Positions 44,970-53,962 of a stretch of DNA of 64,000 nucleotides are shown one piece after another. The stretch spans positions 1 to 64,000 of the forward strand of contig CAJXVM010000004.1 of assembly GCA_913061095.1 (NCBI GenBank). The letters are read 5' to 3'. Position 1 is the first letter of the stretch; each line of letters opens with the position of its first letter. The notes below the pieces were generated by a model. The model was given only the letters and a program-made list of their open reading frames with translations, had not been told where the DNA came from and ran no database searches. This stretch comes from an uncultured Ignavibacteria bacterium. GTDB lineage: Bacteria; Bacteroidota; Ignavibacteria; SZUA-365. A program made the position numbers and the translations under genes.

Positions 44970-46079
44970 TTACACGCTCCGCCTGCGTTCGGCTTCCTTG
45001 ATCATCATGCTGAGTACTTCGTCGAGAAGGCGCTGCTCCTCGTATTCCGAAATACTGTCGCCGGTGGGAATGCCGCCGCCCCCGCCGCCTGCCCCGGCCT
45101 TCCCGAGCACCTCATGCAGGGCTTCGGTCTGCTGCTTGATCGCGTCGCGCTGCTCGGCCTCCAGCTCCTTGACCACGCGGTCGAGCCGCTCCTCCTGCGC
45201 CGAACCGGCGAAGGTCACCATGAGCACGATCAGCAGGATGAATTCGATGGAGAGCGCCATGAGAATGAGCGACGGTTCTTCCTGCGGAATGAGCTTGAGT
45301 CCGCGAAGACCGATCACGAAAATCAGGATGGCGGCGCCGCCGGAAACCAGTCCCTGGATCAGGTTGCCGTAGGAAGCCGAAATCCGGTAGCGGAAATAGA
45401 ATGTGATGGGGATGAATGGATTCGCTGTTTCCCCGTTCACCCAGCGGCGCACGGCGTTGTAGTCTTCGATCTCCGAGAGCACGACCTGCGGCAGCGTGGT
45501 GAAGCGCAGCATCTGCTCGCGTCGGTCGCGGTCCGCATTCAGGATGGCCTGGAAATCCACGTCATGTGCGTCGAACTGCTTTTCCAGCAGGGAGCCCACG
45601 CGGTCGTATTCCCGCATCAGCTTGCCGCGGATCCACGCAAGATTCCCGGATGGGAGGAACATCGAGATCAGGAACGCCACCAGTCCGGCGAGAAAAATGT
45701 GCAGCGGCAGAAATGCGAAGTAGGGGTTTACGAAATACAGCGTCCGCTCCGTCTGCATCACGTACTCCTTCAGCTCGCGCTTGCCGCGCAGCTCGTTCAA
45801 TGTTCTGTCCTGCGGTTCGTATTCCCCGTTGCGGATGGCGTAGAAAATGTCGTTGAGCCGCGCGCGCTGCTGGCCGTAACTCTCGCCGGTGGAGAGATCG
45901 CGGCTCATGATGATCCATTCGGCGGGCAGCACCTTCGTGTAGAGGACGTAATTCGGGAAAACCCCCTCCACGACGTTTTTCACCACCGTCTCCTGCAGGC
46001 TGATCGAGCCGAAGAGCGTCGCGGCGAACACGAGGAAAAAGGCGATAAAACCGGTGGAGCGTTGGGAGGATTCGGCCAT
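44970..46079 (-). CDS. Multi-spanning membrane protein partnered with the STAND-like ATPase
   Basis: The 369-residue product has four likely helices: about 10-28 (TGFIAFFLVFAATLFGSI), 125-148 (YFAFLPLHIFLAGLVAFLI), 255-275 (LIQGLVSGGAAILIFVIG) and 285-308 (PSLILMALSIEFILLIVL). After the last helix comes a coiled coil (ERLDRVVKELEAEQRDAI), a glycine run (GAGGGGGGIPTG) and an acidic/basic tail. I recognise no family. Start 46079 is my choice; the frame is open upstream to 46226. The stop codon abuts the GTG of the ATPase gene, so the pair probably acts together at the membrane. Confidence 0.7.
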   Translation of the reverse strand: MAESSQRSTGFIAFFLVFAATLFGSISLQETVVKNVVEGVFPNYVLYTKVLPAEWIIMSRDLSTGESYGQQRARLNDIFYAIRNGEYEPQDRTLNELRGKRELKEYVMQTERTLYFVNPYFAFLPLHIFLAGLVAFLISMFLPSGNLAWIRGKLMREYDRVGSLLEKQFDAHDVDFQAILNADRDRREQMLRFTTLPQVVLSEIEDYNAVRRWVNGETANPFIPITFYFRYRISASYGNLIQGLVSGGAAILIFVIGLRGLKLIPQEEPSLILMALSIEFILLIVLMVTFAGSAQEERLDRVVKELEAEQRDAIKQQTEALHEVLGKAGAGGGGGGIPTGDSISEYEEQRLLDEVLSMMIKEAERRRSV

Positions 46080-46206
46080 GCAGCTGTCCGGAGTGTGCGA
46101 TGTGATCGTGAACGGACGTAAAGTAGGCAAAAACACGGCAAGTTCGCAATCGTCAGGGGCGGCATTCCGCCCTCTCGTTTTCGCCGCCGTCGTTGTATGT
46201 TGCAGT

Positions 46207-47280
46207 ATGAAATCACTCGAAGACATCGGCTACACGGCTGATCTCGACGCCGCCTTCCGCGCGCTGGATGCGCCGCATCTCGTTCCGGGACGCGTGGCCG
46301 GCGTCAACCGCAGCAACTTCGACATCCTCTGGGAGGGCGGACTCCTCCGCGCCGAGCCCACCGGCCGCCTGCTCTTCGCCGCCGACGACAGCATGGAAAT
46401 CCCCACTGTCGGTGACTGGGTGGCCATGCAGACGCTCAACGACGACACGTTCGGACTCATCCACCACCTCCTGCCGCGCCGCAGCGTTCTGCGCCGCAAG
46501 GATCCCGGACGCAACATCGAGTACCAGCTTCTCGGCGCCAACATCGACACCGCGCTGTGCATGCAGTCCGCCGACCGCGACTACAACCTCAACCGTCTCG
46601 AACGGTACCTCGTTATGGTGCGCGACGGCGGCATCGCGCCGGTGGTCGTGCTCACGAAAGCCGATCTGGTGGATGCGGAGGAGCGGGCGATAATGCTCGA
46701 CGGACTTCGCGAAACCGCCGGCGGCGTGCCCTGCCTGTTCATCAGCACACAGGAGGGGGTGGGATTGGAGTCCGTGCGCAAACTGCTCACCCCTGGAACA
46801 ACCGCCTGCCTGCTCGGATCCTCCGGCGTGGGCAAAACCACCCTGCTCAATGCGCTGCTCGGCGGTGAATCCTTCGCCACGCGTGACGTGCGCGAAACCG
46901 ATCACCGCGGACGTCACACCACGACACGCCGTCAGCTGCTCATGCTCGACAGCGGCGCGCTGCTCATCGATTCACCCGGACTGCGCGAGCTCGGAAGTTT
47001 CGGCGCGGATGCCGGCTTCAGCGAGACCTTTGGCGACATCGAGCGCCTCGCCGCGGAATGCCGTTTCAAGGACTGCACCCATCAGCACGAAAAAGGATGC
47101 GCTGTCATCGCGGCGATCGAAGCCGGCGAACTTGACGCGGGCCATTTCGAGAACTACGAGAAGATGCAGCGCGAGGCCGCGCATTACGAACGCTCCTACC
47201 TCGAGCGCCGCCGCCGCGACAGGGAATTCGGCAAAATGGTCAAACGCATCACGAAGAATAACGACAAGCGCAATCGCTGA
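46207..47280 (+). CDS. rsgA: Ribosome small subunit-dependent GTPase A
   Basis: RsgA is a circularly permuted GTPase that assists late 30S assembly. In the 357-residue product the order is G4 (VVVLTKADLVD), then G1 LLGSSGVGKTTLLNALLGG, G2 GRHTTTRRQ and G3 DSPGLRELG, as expected. An N-terminal OB-like domain (about 25-90) precedes, and the zinc motif CRFKDCTHQHEKGCAV (C, C, H, C) follows. Start 46207 is based on homology, with no obvious ribosome site. It is divergent from the membrane protein/ATPase pair. Confidence 0.95.
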   Translation: MKSLEDIGYTADLDAAFRALDAPHLVPGRVAGVNRSNFDILWEGGLLRAEPTGRLLFAADDSMEIPTVGDWVAMQTLNDDTFGLIHHLLPRRSVLRRKDPGRNIEYQLLGANIDTALCMQSADRDYNLNRLERYLVMVRDGGIAPVVVLTKADLVDAEERAIMLDGLRETAGGVPCLFISTQEGVGLESVRKLLTPGTTACLLGSSGVGKTTLLNALLGGESFATRDVRETDHRGRHTTTRRQLLMLDSGALLIDSPGLRELGSFGADAGFSETFGDIERLAAECRFKDCTHQHEKGCAVIAAIEAGELDAGHFENYEKMQREAAHYERSYLERRRRDREFGKMVKRITKNNDKRNR

Positions 47281-47355
47281 CGTTGATCCCCATCACACAT
47301 CTTCCTAGTTTTAAGAATGAAGGATTTTCTGCCAACCAAGAACCAATAACCCACC

Positions 47356-48285
47356 GTGAACCACCTCTTCGGCCCCGTACCATCCCGCCGTCTCGGCATC
47401 TCCCTCGGCATCGACCTCACACCGCAGAAGGCCTGCACACTGAACTGCGTTTACTGCGAATGCGGTAAAACAGATGACCTCACACTCGAGCGAAAAGAAT
47501 ATATCCCCACAGGCGAGGTCATCGCCGAGCTGAAAGAATACCTCTCCACCGATCCCGAGCTCGATGCCATCACCTTCTCCGGCAGCGGTGAACCGACGCT
47601 GCACAGCGGCATCGGCGAGATCATCGCGTGGCTCAAGCGCGAGTATCCGCAGCACCGCGTTGTTATCCTCACAAACGGAACTCTGCTCTGGCAGCCGGAA
47701 GTTCGCGCGGCGCTCATGCCCGCCGATCTCGTTGTCCCATCACTGGATGCCGTTTCTGAAGATATTTTCCATCGGATCAACCGGCCGAATAAAAATCTTT
47801 CCAATGCGGAGATTATCGAGGGACTCGTAACCTTCTGCGCCGAATTCGATGGGGAAGTGTGGCTCGAGGTGTTCCTCATTCCCGGCGTCAACGATACGCA
47901 GGAGGAACTGACGCGCTTTCGCGACGTCTTCGAACGGCTGCAGGTCGACCGAATTCAGCTCAATTCCCTTGACCGTCCGGGAGCGATGCCCTGGGTGGAG
48001 CCCATGCCCCGCGAAAACCTGATGGCCATCGCCGACATGCTCGGTGACGAGGTCGAAGTGATCGGCAAGCCCATCGTGCGCAGACGCTGCGCATCCTTCA
48101 GCGAGAACCTCCGCGGCCGCATCCTCGCCACCATCCGCGTGCGTCCTTCAACCATCGACGACCTCGCCGTTACGCTCGGCATGCACGTCCTCGACATCGG
48201 TAAATACCTCGACGTCATGATCGGGGAAGGGGAAGTGGAGCAGCACCGCGGGGAGCGGGGGGTGTTTTACCAGGCGAAACGATAG
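47356..48285 (+). CDS. Radical SAM protein (COG0731-like)
   Basis: The 309-residue product begins FGPVPSRRLGISLGID, then the radical SAM CxxxCxxC in CTLNCVYCECG, AITFSGSGEPTLHSGI, VVILTNGT and PSLDAVSEDIF. The C-terminal 70 residues resemble a winged helix (ILATIRVRPSTIDDLAVTLG), as in this family. Members are related to wyosine-forming enzymes but the bacterial function is unknown. The start is GTG at 47356. A 33-nt-arm palindrome follows at 48313-48388. Confidence 0.85.
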   Translation: MNHLFGPVPSRRLGISLGIDLTPQKACTLNCVYCECGKTDDLTLERKEYIPTGEVIAELKEYLSTDPELDAITFSGSGEPTLHSGIGEIIAWLKREYPQHRVVILTNGTLLWQPEVRAALMPADLVVPSLDAVSEDIFHRINRPNKNLSNAEIIEGLVTFCAEFDGEVWLEVFLIPGVNDTQEELTRFRDVFERLQVDRIQLNSLDRPGAMPWVEPMPRENLMAIADMLGDEVEVIGKPIVRRRCASFSENLRGRILATIRVRPSTIDDLAVTLGMHVLDIGKYLDVMIGEGEVEQHRGERGVFYQAKR

Positions 48286-48312
48286 CCGAATAGGCCAGCG
48301 GATTCGAACGAC

Positions 48313-48388
48313 AAGTACAAAGTGCAGAGTGCAAAGTGCAAATCCAGGCAAATCAGGATTTGCACTTTGCACTTTGTCCTTTGCACTT
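48313..48388. repeat. Palindromic repeat of GTGCAAA words between convergent genes
   Basis: Left arm 48313-48345 and right arm 48356-48388 (33 nt each, 29 of 33 positions complementary) enclose a 10-nt loop. The arms are made of reiterated AAGTGCAAA words. It ends 2 bp before the stop of the convergent M48 gene. Confidence 0.88.
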
Positions 48389-48390
48389 GA

Positions 48391-49680
48391 TCAGAACAGG
48401 TCCTTGACCCCGATGCGCACTTTCTGCCTGTGCGGGATTTTCTCCTTCGCCACGTGGCGGATGTGTCTGATCCGCTCGAGCATGGGCGGGTGGGAGTAGT
48501 TCAGGAACACGTATGCGGGATGAGGAGTGACATTGCTGAGGTTGGATACGGAAAGTGTTTTCAGGGCGCTGATCATGGACTCCGGCCGGCGGTAGGTGCG
48601 CACGGCATAGCGGTCGGCCTCGAACTCGTGCTTCCGCGACAGCGCGTTCATTCCGATCGAGAGCAGGTACGACACCGGCGAGTACAGCATACCGAAGAAC
48701 ACGAGCCCGGCATAGACGGACACGTGGTCCATGAAAAACGCATGGGCGAGCGCGGGCTCGCTGACAAAAAGCCCGAGCAGGAAGAACATCACACCAGTCT
48801 CCACGATGCCGATCAGCATGCCGATGATGATGTGCTTCTTCTTGTAATGCCCGATTTCATGCGCCAGCACCGCGGTCAGCTCCTCGGTCGCGTGCTTCTC
48901 GATCAGCGTGTCGAAGAGCACGATGCGCTTGTGTTTCCCGAAGCCGGTGAAAAAGGCGTTCGAGCGGCTCGAGCGCTTCGAGCCGTCCATCACGTAAATC
49001 CCCTGCAGTGGGAAACGCACGGATTCGGCGTAGCGGGTGATCTCCTCGCGCAGTTCGCCTTCCTCGAGCGGGGTGAATTTGTTGAACAGCGGGAGAATCC
49101 ATGTCGGCGCGATGTACTGCATGACAAGCGTGAAGGCGGTCACCGCCAGCCAGGCGTACAGCCAGGCGATGGTGCCGGCCGTCTGGAACAGCCAGAGGAT
49201 GAGCGCCAGCACGGGACCGCCGATGAGTACCGCCAGGGCAATGCTTTTCAGGATATCGAGAATGAAGGTCTTCACCGTGGTACGGTTGAAGCCGAAGCGC
49301 TCCTCGATCACGAATGTGGAATAGATGGAGAAGGGGAGTTCGAGGATGCCGAGACCCAGTGCGAGGATGCCGATGTATGCGAGTCCGGTGCCGATCGGAC
49401 CAAATTCGAAGGCGCGCACCTGCAGGTCCAGCCAGTTGAACCCGCCCGAGAACCAGAACACAAGCATCACCGCCAAATCGAAGGCGGTGGATGCGAAACC
49501 GAATTTCGTTCGTACCCGCGTGTATTTCTGTGACCGCGCGTATTCATCCTCGTCGTACACATCCTTGAATTCATCGGGCAGCTTTGGCGACAGCGCCCGC
49601 AGGTTCAGCACATCCGCCCAGATCTCCAGAGCGGTCGTGATGACGAGCGTGATAAGAATGATGACGGCATAGATATTCAT
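48391..49680 (-). CDS. M48-family (Ste24/CAAX prenyl protease 1-like) membrane metalloprotease
   Basis: The 429-residue product has several membrane helices and the zinc motif AVLAHEIGHYKKKH (HExxH), with a downstream Glu in ALSRKHEFEADRYAV. The N-terminal pattern FRALSPKLPDEFKDVYDEDE is given as LSPKLPDEFKDVYDEDEYAR, typical of Ste24-like enzymes. It probably cleaves membrane or exported proteins; a CAAX role is unlikely in bacteria. Start 49680 is by homology; the open frame continues to 49842 over repetitive DNA. Confidence 0.92.
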   Translation of the reverse strand: MNIYAVIILITLVITTALEIWADVLNLRALSPKLPDEFKDVYDEDEYARSQKYTRVRTKFGFASTAFDLAVMLVFWFSGGFNWLDLQVRAFEFGPIGTGLAYIGILALGLGILELPFSIYSTFVIEERFGFNRTTVKTFILDILKSIALAVLIGGPVLALILWLFQTAGTIAWLYAWLAVTAFTLVMQYIAPTWILPLFNKFTPLEEGELREEITRYAESVRFPLQGIYVMDGSKRSSRSNAFFTGFGKHKRIVLFDTLIEKHATEELTAVLAHEIGHYKKKHIIIGMLIGIVETGVMFFLLGLFVSEPALAHAFFMDHVSVYAGLVFFGMLYSPVSYLLSIGMNALSRKHEFEADRYAVRTYRRPESMISALKTLSVSNLSNVTPHPAYVFLNYSHPPMLERIRHIRHVAKEKIPHRQKVRIGVKDLF

Positions 49681-50112
49681 ACAATCAATATAGGGAATAT
49701 GTTGTTGGTGATTGGTTGTTGGTTTTTGGTTGCAATGGGCTGCCTGCCCGCCGTAGCGCAGCGGAGGCGGGTTGGCCGTTGGCTGCCGAAGGTCCGCCGC
49801 AGCGCAGCGGAGGCGGATTGGCCGTTGGCTTCTTCCCGACATTCACTCCTGCTCGTGCTACTGCTCCTGCACCACACGGGCGAGATGAATTTCGCCCCTC
49901 CATCCTGCCCGCTGCCTCCTGCGCCCGCAGGGCCACCATTTGTTCATTAAAAAAAGGATAAGTACGTTTGTATTTATTGACGATCCGTCTGCCCGAAATC
50001 CGTCTGTCACGGATCCCACCGGCAGGCGCGAGGGGCCCCGCCCGCGTCGACATCCACTGCGTGAGCAGCACAGCATCGAATTGGAAATTTCCCCAGTGTA
50101 TTGGAGGCTTTC
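49681..50112. other. Gene-free repetitive intergenic region
   Basis: This 432 bp stretch between the divergent M48 and flotillin genes holds no supported gene. It contains reiterated GGTTGTTGG words at about 49697-49735, a tandem pair of hairpin units at 49746-49830, and a short A-tract (TTAAAAAAAGG near 49945-49957). The promoters of both flanking genes should be here, but I cannot place them confidently. The open frames crossing it are products of the low-stop-codon repeats. Confidence 0.6.
49746..49830. repeat. Tandem pair of 39-bp hairpin units
   Basis: Units at 49746-49784 and 49792-49830 differ at three of 39 positions. Each carries inverted CCCGCC / GGCGGG (unit 1) or TCCGCC / GGCGGA (unit 2) around AGCGCAGCGGA. 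Two of the three differences are a compensating C-G to T-A pair in the stem. Confidence 0.85.
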
Positions 50113-51501
50113 ATGGTTACTTGGATCATCGTCATCGCTGTCGTCGTCCTCCTGGTCGCCGGCTTTATCTTCTGGATGACCAGACAGTATCGCAAGGCCG
50201 GTCCTAACGAGGTCCTGGTCATCTCCGGACGAAAAAGCTCGATTACGACCCCCGACGGAACGCAACAGGAGATCGGATATAAATTCCGCATCGGCGGCGG
50301 TTCCTTCGTCAATCCCTTCACCGAGCAGGCCGATACCCTGCCCATCGACGTCGTGACGGTGACGATCAAGACGCCGGAAGTGCTCTCCAAGGACGGCATT
50401 CCCATCCTCTCGGAATCCAGCGCCCAGGTGAAAATCGACACGAATGAATACGCGATTTTCCTGGCCACGCAGAACTTCATGGGCGGCGGCACTGAGGCCG
50501 TGCACGAGGTCGCGCAAACCGTGCTCGAGGGCAAGGTACGTGAGGCCATCGGCGGCATGACCATCTCCGAACTGTATCAGGACCGCGCCGAATTCGCCAA
50601 CCGCGTCTATAACGCCGTTGTGCGGGATCTCGGCAGCATGGGACTGGTGATGATCTCCTTCGCGCTCAAGGACATCAACGACACACAGGGATATCTCGAG
50701 GCGCTCTCCAAGCCGAAAATTGCCGCCGCAAAGCGCGACGCCGTCGTCAAGCAGGCTGAGTACGACCGTGACGCCGCCATTTTCGCCGCACAGGCGAACA
50801 AGGAGGCTGAGGTCGCCAAGCTCGCCGCCGCCGCCGAAGTCGCCGGCCGCAACTGGAAGAACGAAGAGCTCAAGGCAAAGTCGCAGATCGAGGTCAACAA
50901 GGTGCGCGCCCAGGCCGACAGCTCCTATGAGCTCGAGCGCTACCGCCTTGCACAGGACGTGAAGCAGGAGGAGTACAAGGTCAAGCTCATCGAAACGCAG
51001 GAGCAGGCGAAAGTCCAGGCCGAGGAAATCACGCGCAAGGAAAAGGAACTCGAGGCGACCATCATCAAGCCGGCCGAGGCCCGCAAGGTGCAGATCATCT
51101 CCGAGGCCGAAGCCGAGAGCGCCCGGCTGCTCAAGGAATTCGAGGCCAAGTCGCAGGCCCGCGCGAAGGAAAACGAAATGGAGGCCGACCGCATCAAGAT
51201 GCTCGGCCGGTCCGAAGCCGACGCGATGATCGAGAAGGCGAAGGCCTACGAGCAGTACAACCAGGCCGCCATGTACCAGATGATTCTCGATGTGCTGCCG
51301 GAACTCACAAAGAACGTCGCCGAACCGCTCTCGCGCATCGACAAGATCACGCTCATCGGCGGTGCGGACGGCAAGCTCGGCACCTCGCAGCTCACCGGAC
51401 AGATCGCAGATGTGCTCGCCAACGTGCCCGAGGTCGTCAAGTCGCTCACCGGCGTCGACCTCGCGAAGTTCCTCAAGGATAAGCTCGCGAGCGAAGACTG
51501 A
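50113..51501 (+). CDS. Flotillin/SPFH-domain protein
   Basis: The 462-residue product has an N-terminal membrane anchor (about 3-22, WIIVIAVVVLLVAGFIFW), the SPFH domain (about 30-190; AGPNEVLVISGRKS, NPFTEQADTLPID, VREAIGGMTISELYQDR) and a long Ala/Glu-rich coiled coil (about 200-400) typical of flotillins. Such proteins form membrane microdomain scaffolds. Start 50113 has TTGGAGG upstream; an in-frame ATG at 50101 is possible. It lies 103 bp before the aminotransferase fusion gene on the same strand. Confidence 0.93.
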   Translation: MVTWIIVIAVVVLLVAGFIFWMTRQYRKAGPNEVLVISGRKSSITTPDGTQQEIGYKFRIGGGSFVNPFTEQADTLPIDVVTVTIKTPEVLSKDGIPILSESSAQVKIDTNEYAIFLATQNFMGGGTEAVHEVAQTVLEGKVREAIGGMTISELYQDRAEFANRVYNAVVRDLGSMGLVMISFALKDINDTQGYLEALSKPKIAAAKRDAVVKQAEYDRDAAIFAAQANKEAEVAKLAAAAEVAGRNWKNEELKAKSQIEVNKVRAQADSSYELERYRLAQDVKQEEYKVKLIETQEQAKVQAEEITRKEKELEATIIKPAEARKVQIISEAEAESARLLKEFEAKSQARAKENEMEADRIKMLGRSEADAMIEKAKAYEQYNQAAMYQMILDVLPELTKNVAEPLSRIDKITLIGGADGKLGTSQLTGQIADVLANVPEVVKSLTGVDLAKFLKDKLASED

Positions 51502-51604
51502 GAGTCGCCGCGCGCATAACCGTTTCACCGGTCCGTGTCCGCTTCCAATTCAGTTCCCTGCGGCGCGGATGCATCCAGCAAACGATCATCATTGAGGTAG
51601 CAAC

Positions 51605-53959
51605 GTGACGGCAGATAGAATTCATTTGATCGGTTCATCGCCGACGCTGAAGGTCGCCGCGAAGGCCAAGGCGCTCAAGGAGCAGGGGATCGATGTCATC
51701 GATCTCAGCGTGGGTGAGCCCGACTTCCCGACACCCGCCCATATCAAGGAGGCCGGTAAGCGGGCGATCGACGAGAATTTCACAAAGTACACCGCCAACG
51801 AGGGCATCCTCCCGCTGCGCAAGGCCATCGCGCGGCATCTCGAAGAGGAGTACCAGCTTTCCTACGACCCTGCATCCGAGATCATTGTCTCCAGCGGCGC
51901 GAAGCACTCCATCTACAACGCCATCATGGCTATCGTCAATGACGGCGACGAGGTGATCATTCCCGCTCCCTACTGGGTGTCATATCCAGAAATGGTCAAG
52001 CTGGGCAACGGGCGGCCCGTGATTATTCAAACGCGGGAAGAGGACGGCTTCCGGCTCACCCCCGAACAGCTGCGCGACACGGTCAACGCGAGCACAAAGG
52101 CGGTATTTCTCAACAATCCATCAAACCCCACCGGCAGCGGTTACACGCGCGAGGAACTCGAGGCGCTGGCCGACGTCATCATTGAAGAGGACATCATCTG
52201 CATTGCTGACGAGATCTACGGCAAGCTGATGTACGACAGCCTCAAGTTCACACGCTTCGCGTCGCTGGGTGAGGAAATCAGAAAGCGTACCATCACTGTC
52301 GACGGTGTGTCAAAAGCCTACTCGATGACCGGATGGCGCATCGGCTGGGCGGCCGCCTCGCCGGAAATTACCTCCGCGATGGCGAAAGTGCAGAGCCACG
52401 CAACGTCCAATGCCAGCTCGATCTCCCAGCGCGCGGCGCTGGAAGCGTACAAAGGACCCCAGTACGAAATCTCCAAGATGGCGGCGGAGTTCGAGAAACG
52501 TCGCAACTTCGTGGTGTACAAGCTGCAGTCCATGCCCGGCGTCTCCTGTCCGATGCCCCGCGGCGCGTTTTACGCATTCCCCAACATGTCGTCGTTCTAC
52601 AGGATGGAATACGACGGCGTGCCCATCCGCAACAGCTACGGCATGGCGTATTTCCTGCTCAAGCATGCGAACGTGGCCATCGTGCCCGGCGACGCCTTCG
52701 GCTCGGATGATTTCATCCGCATCAGCTACGCCAATTCGATGAGCAACCTGCTGGAGGGAATGGAACGCATCGCCGAAGCGCTCTCCAAGCTCAAGCCCGC
52801 GCCGAAGCGCAAGCTCATCAAGCTCGTCAACACCGAGACCGTGGTCAAGCATCAGGTGCCGGTGGACTGGGATGTGAAGGTCGGCATCCGCGACGCACTC
52901 GTGGCGGAGGCGGAGGCGCATCTCGGCTACAGCAATTACTTCGAGTGGAACGCGAATATCAACGGCATGATCGTGCAGCTGCGCACGAATGTCGGCCATC
53001 TCTACGATTTCTGGATGGAGAACTGGTATCCGGCGCAGCTGGAGGCCGACATCGAACCGCATGGTGTGATCTATGCGGTGGACGGCGTGCCCGGACGTGA
53101 ATCCCACGCGTTCTACAATTCTGAAACCAAGACCGGCGTGCTGTTCAACGCGGATCACTACGGTTCGCTGCGCTCACTGGCGCTCGGACTCACCACCGAC
53201 GTGGCCGAACGCCTGTTCGATATCCATGCCATCCGCGCGATGACCATGGACATCAACGGCGAAGGCATCATGTTCATCGGTCCCGAAGGCACGAAGAAAA
53301 CCGACCTGTTCTGGCGGCTCTTCCAGGAGGACGAGGCGGCGGCCATGCACAGTTACGACTATCTCTTTGTGCGCTACGGTGGCGGATACGCTGCGGCCGA
53401 CAATCCCGAGCGCAAGATATACATGCCCACGAAGGCCGTCTCCGCGCACGACGCGCTCGCGAAGCTCTTCGACAAGAGCAAATGCGAGAACGTGATCACG
53501 AAGGTGGAGGACTGCCGCAACGATGAGCACCGGCTGCACGAAAGCTGTCCGCTCAACAGCGGCGCGCCGTACAGCTACGACTGTGCGAAGAAGAGCCACG
53601 CGATGCTCGATCCCTACTGGCTGGGCGGCATGGCGCGGCACGTCAAGCGCATCGACATCCGTCACGTGTTCATCCTCCGCAACGACCCCGTTTCCTCCTC
53701 GATGCAGAAGCTCGATCTCGACGATGCGCTGAACATCGTGGAGATGGGATATCCCGCGGGCACGTCCGCCGGCGGCAAGCAGCACGCGTTTTACAATCCC
53801 CACCTCCTCGTGAAATCAGACGAGCGGATGGAGCTGCAGAAGCGCTTCTTCACGAAGCTGTTCCAGTCTGCCGACGTGTACCAGCTCAACGCGGGCACGG
53901 CGACGGTGACCGATATGACGCAGCAGATTTTGACACATGTCAGCGGCAACGGAAGGTAA
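51605..53959 (+). CDS. Aminotransferase class I fused to a PEPCK/HPrK-like P-loop domain
   Basis: Residues 1 to about 395 are a class I aminotransferase close to aspartate transaminases: IDLSVGEPDFPTP, SPTNPTG as NPSNPTGSGY, IADEIYGKLMY, PLP-lysine segment VDGVSKAYSMTGWRIG and DFIRISYANS. Residues about 420-784 are a second domain in the same frame. Its P-loop IMFIGPEGTKKTDLF (near 558-566) lacks the usual second Gly-Lys pattern of PEPCK (GTGKT), and RSKCEN-like KSKCENV follows. Phosphotransfer activity is therefore uncertain. GTG start 51605 has TGAGGT upstream. It ends 3 bp before the PEPCK-like gene, implying a joint role in aspartate-to-PEP flow. Confidence 0.82.
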   Translation: MTADRIHLIGSSPTLKVAAKAKALKEQGIDVIDLSVGEPDFPTPAHIKEAGKRAIDENFTKYTANEGILPLRKAIARHLEEEYQLSYDPASEIIVSSGAKHSIYNAIMAIVNDGDEVIIPAPYWVSYPEMVKLGNGRPVIIQTREEDGFRLTPEQLRDTVNASTKAVFLNNPSNPTGSGYTREELEALADVIIEEDIICIADEIYGKLMYDSLKFTRFASLGEEIRKRTITVDGVSKAYSMTGWRIGWAAASPEITSAMAKVQSHATSNASSISQRAALEAYKGPQYEISKMAAEFEKRRNFVVYKLQSMPGVSCPMPRGAFYAFPNMSSFYRMEYDGVPIRNSYGMAYFLLKHANVAIVPGDAFGSDDFIRISYANSMSNLLEGMERIAEALSKLKPAPKRKLIKLVNTETVVKHQVPVDWDVKVGIRDALVAEAEAHLGYSNYFEWNANINGMIVQLRTNVGHLYDFWMENWYPAQLEADIEPHGVIYAVDGVPGRESHAFYNSETKTGVLFNADHYGSLRSLALGLTTDVAERLFDIHAIRAMTMDINGEGIMFIGPEGTKKTDLFWRLFQEDEAAAMHSYDYLFVRYGGGYAAADNPERKIYMPTKAVSAHDALAKLFDKSKCENVITKVEDCRNDEHRLHESCPLNSGAPYSYDCAKKSHAMLDPYWLGGMARHVKRIDIRHVFILRNDPVSSSMQKLDLDDALNIVEMGYPAGTSAGGKQHAFYNPHLLVKSDERMELQKRFFTKLFQSADVYQLNAGTATVTDMTQQILTHVSGNGR

Positions 53960-53962
53960 CCC

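Noticed and set aside
43290-46121. Open frame of 943 codons on the plus strand
   Set aside because: It is antisense to the membrane protein and ATPase genes, which have clear motifs. The product is low in recognisable structure and rich in H, R, Q, L. GC-rich codon usage leaves the opposite frame open.
49858-51528. Minus-strand open frame of 556 codons
   Set aside because: It is antisense to the flotillin coiled coil, whose reiterated Ala/Glu codons give a Leu/Gly/Arg-rich opposite frame.
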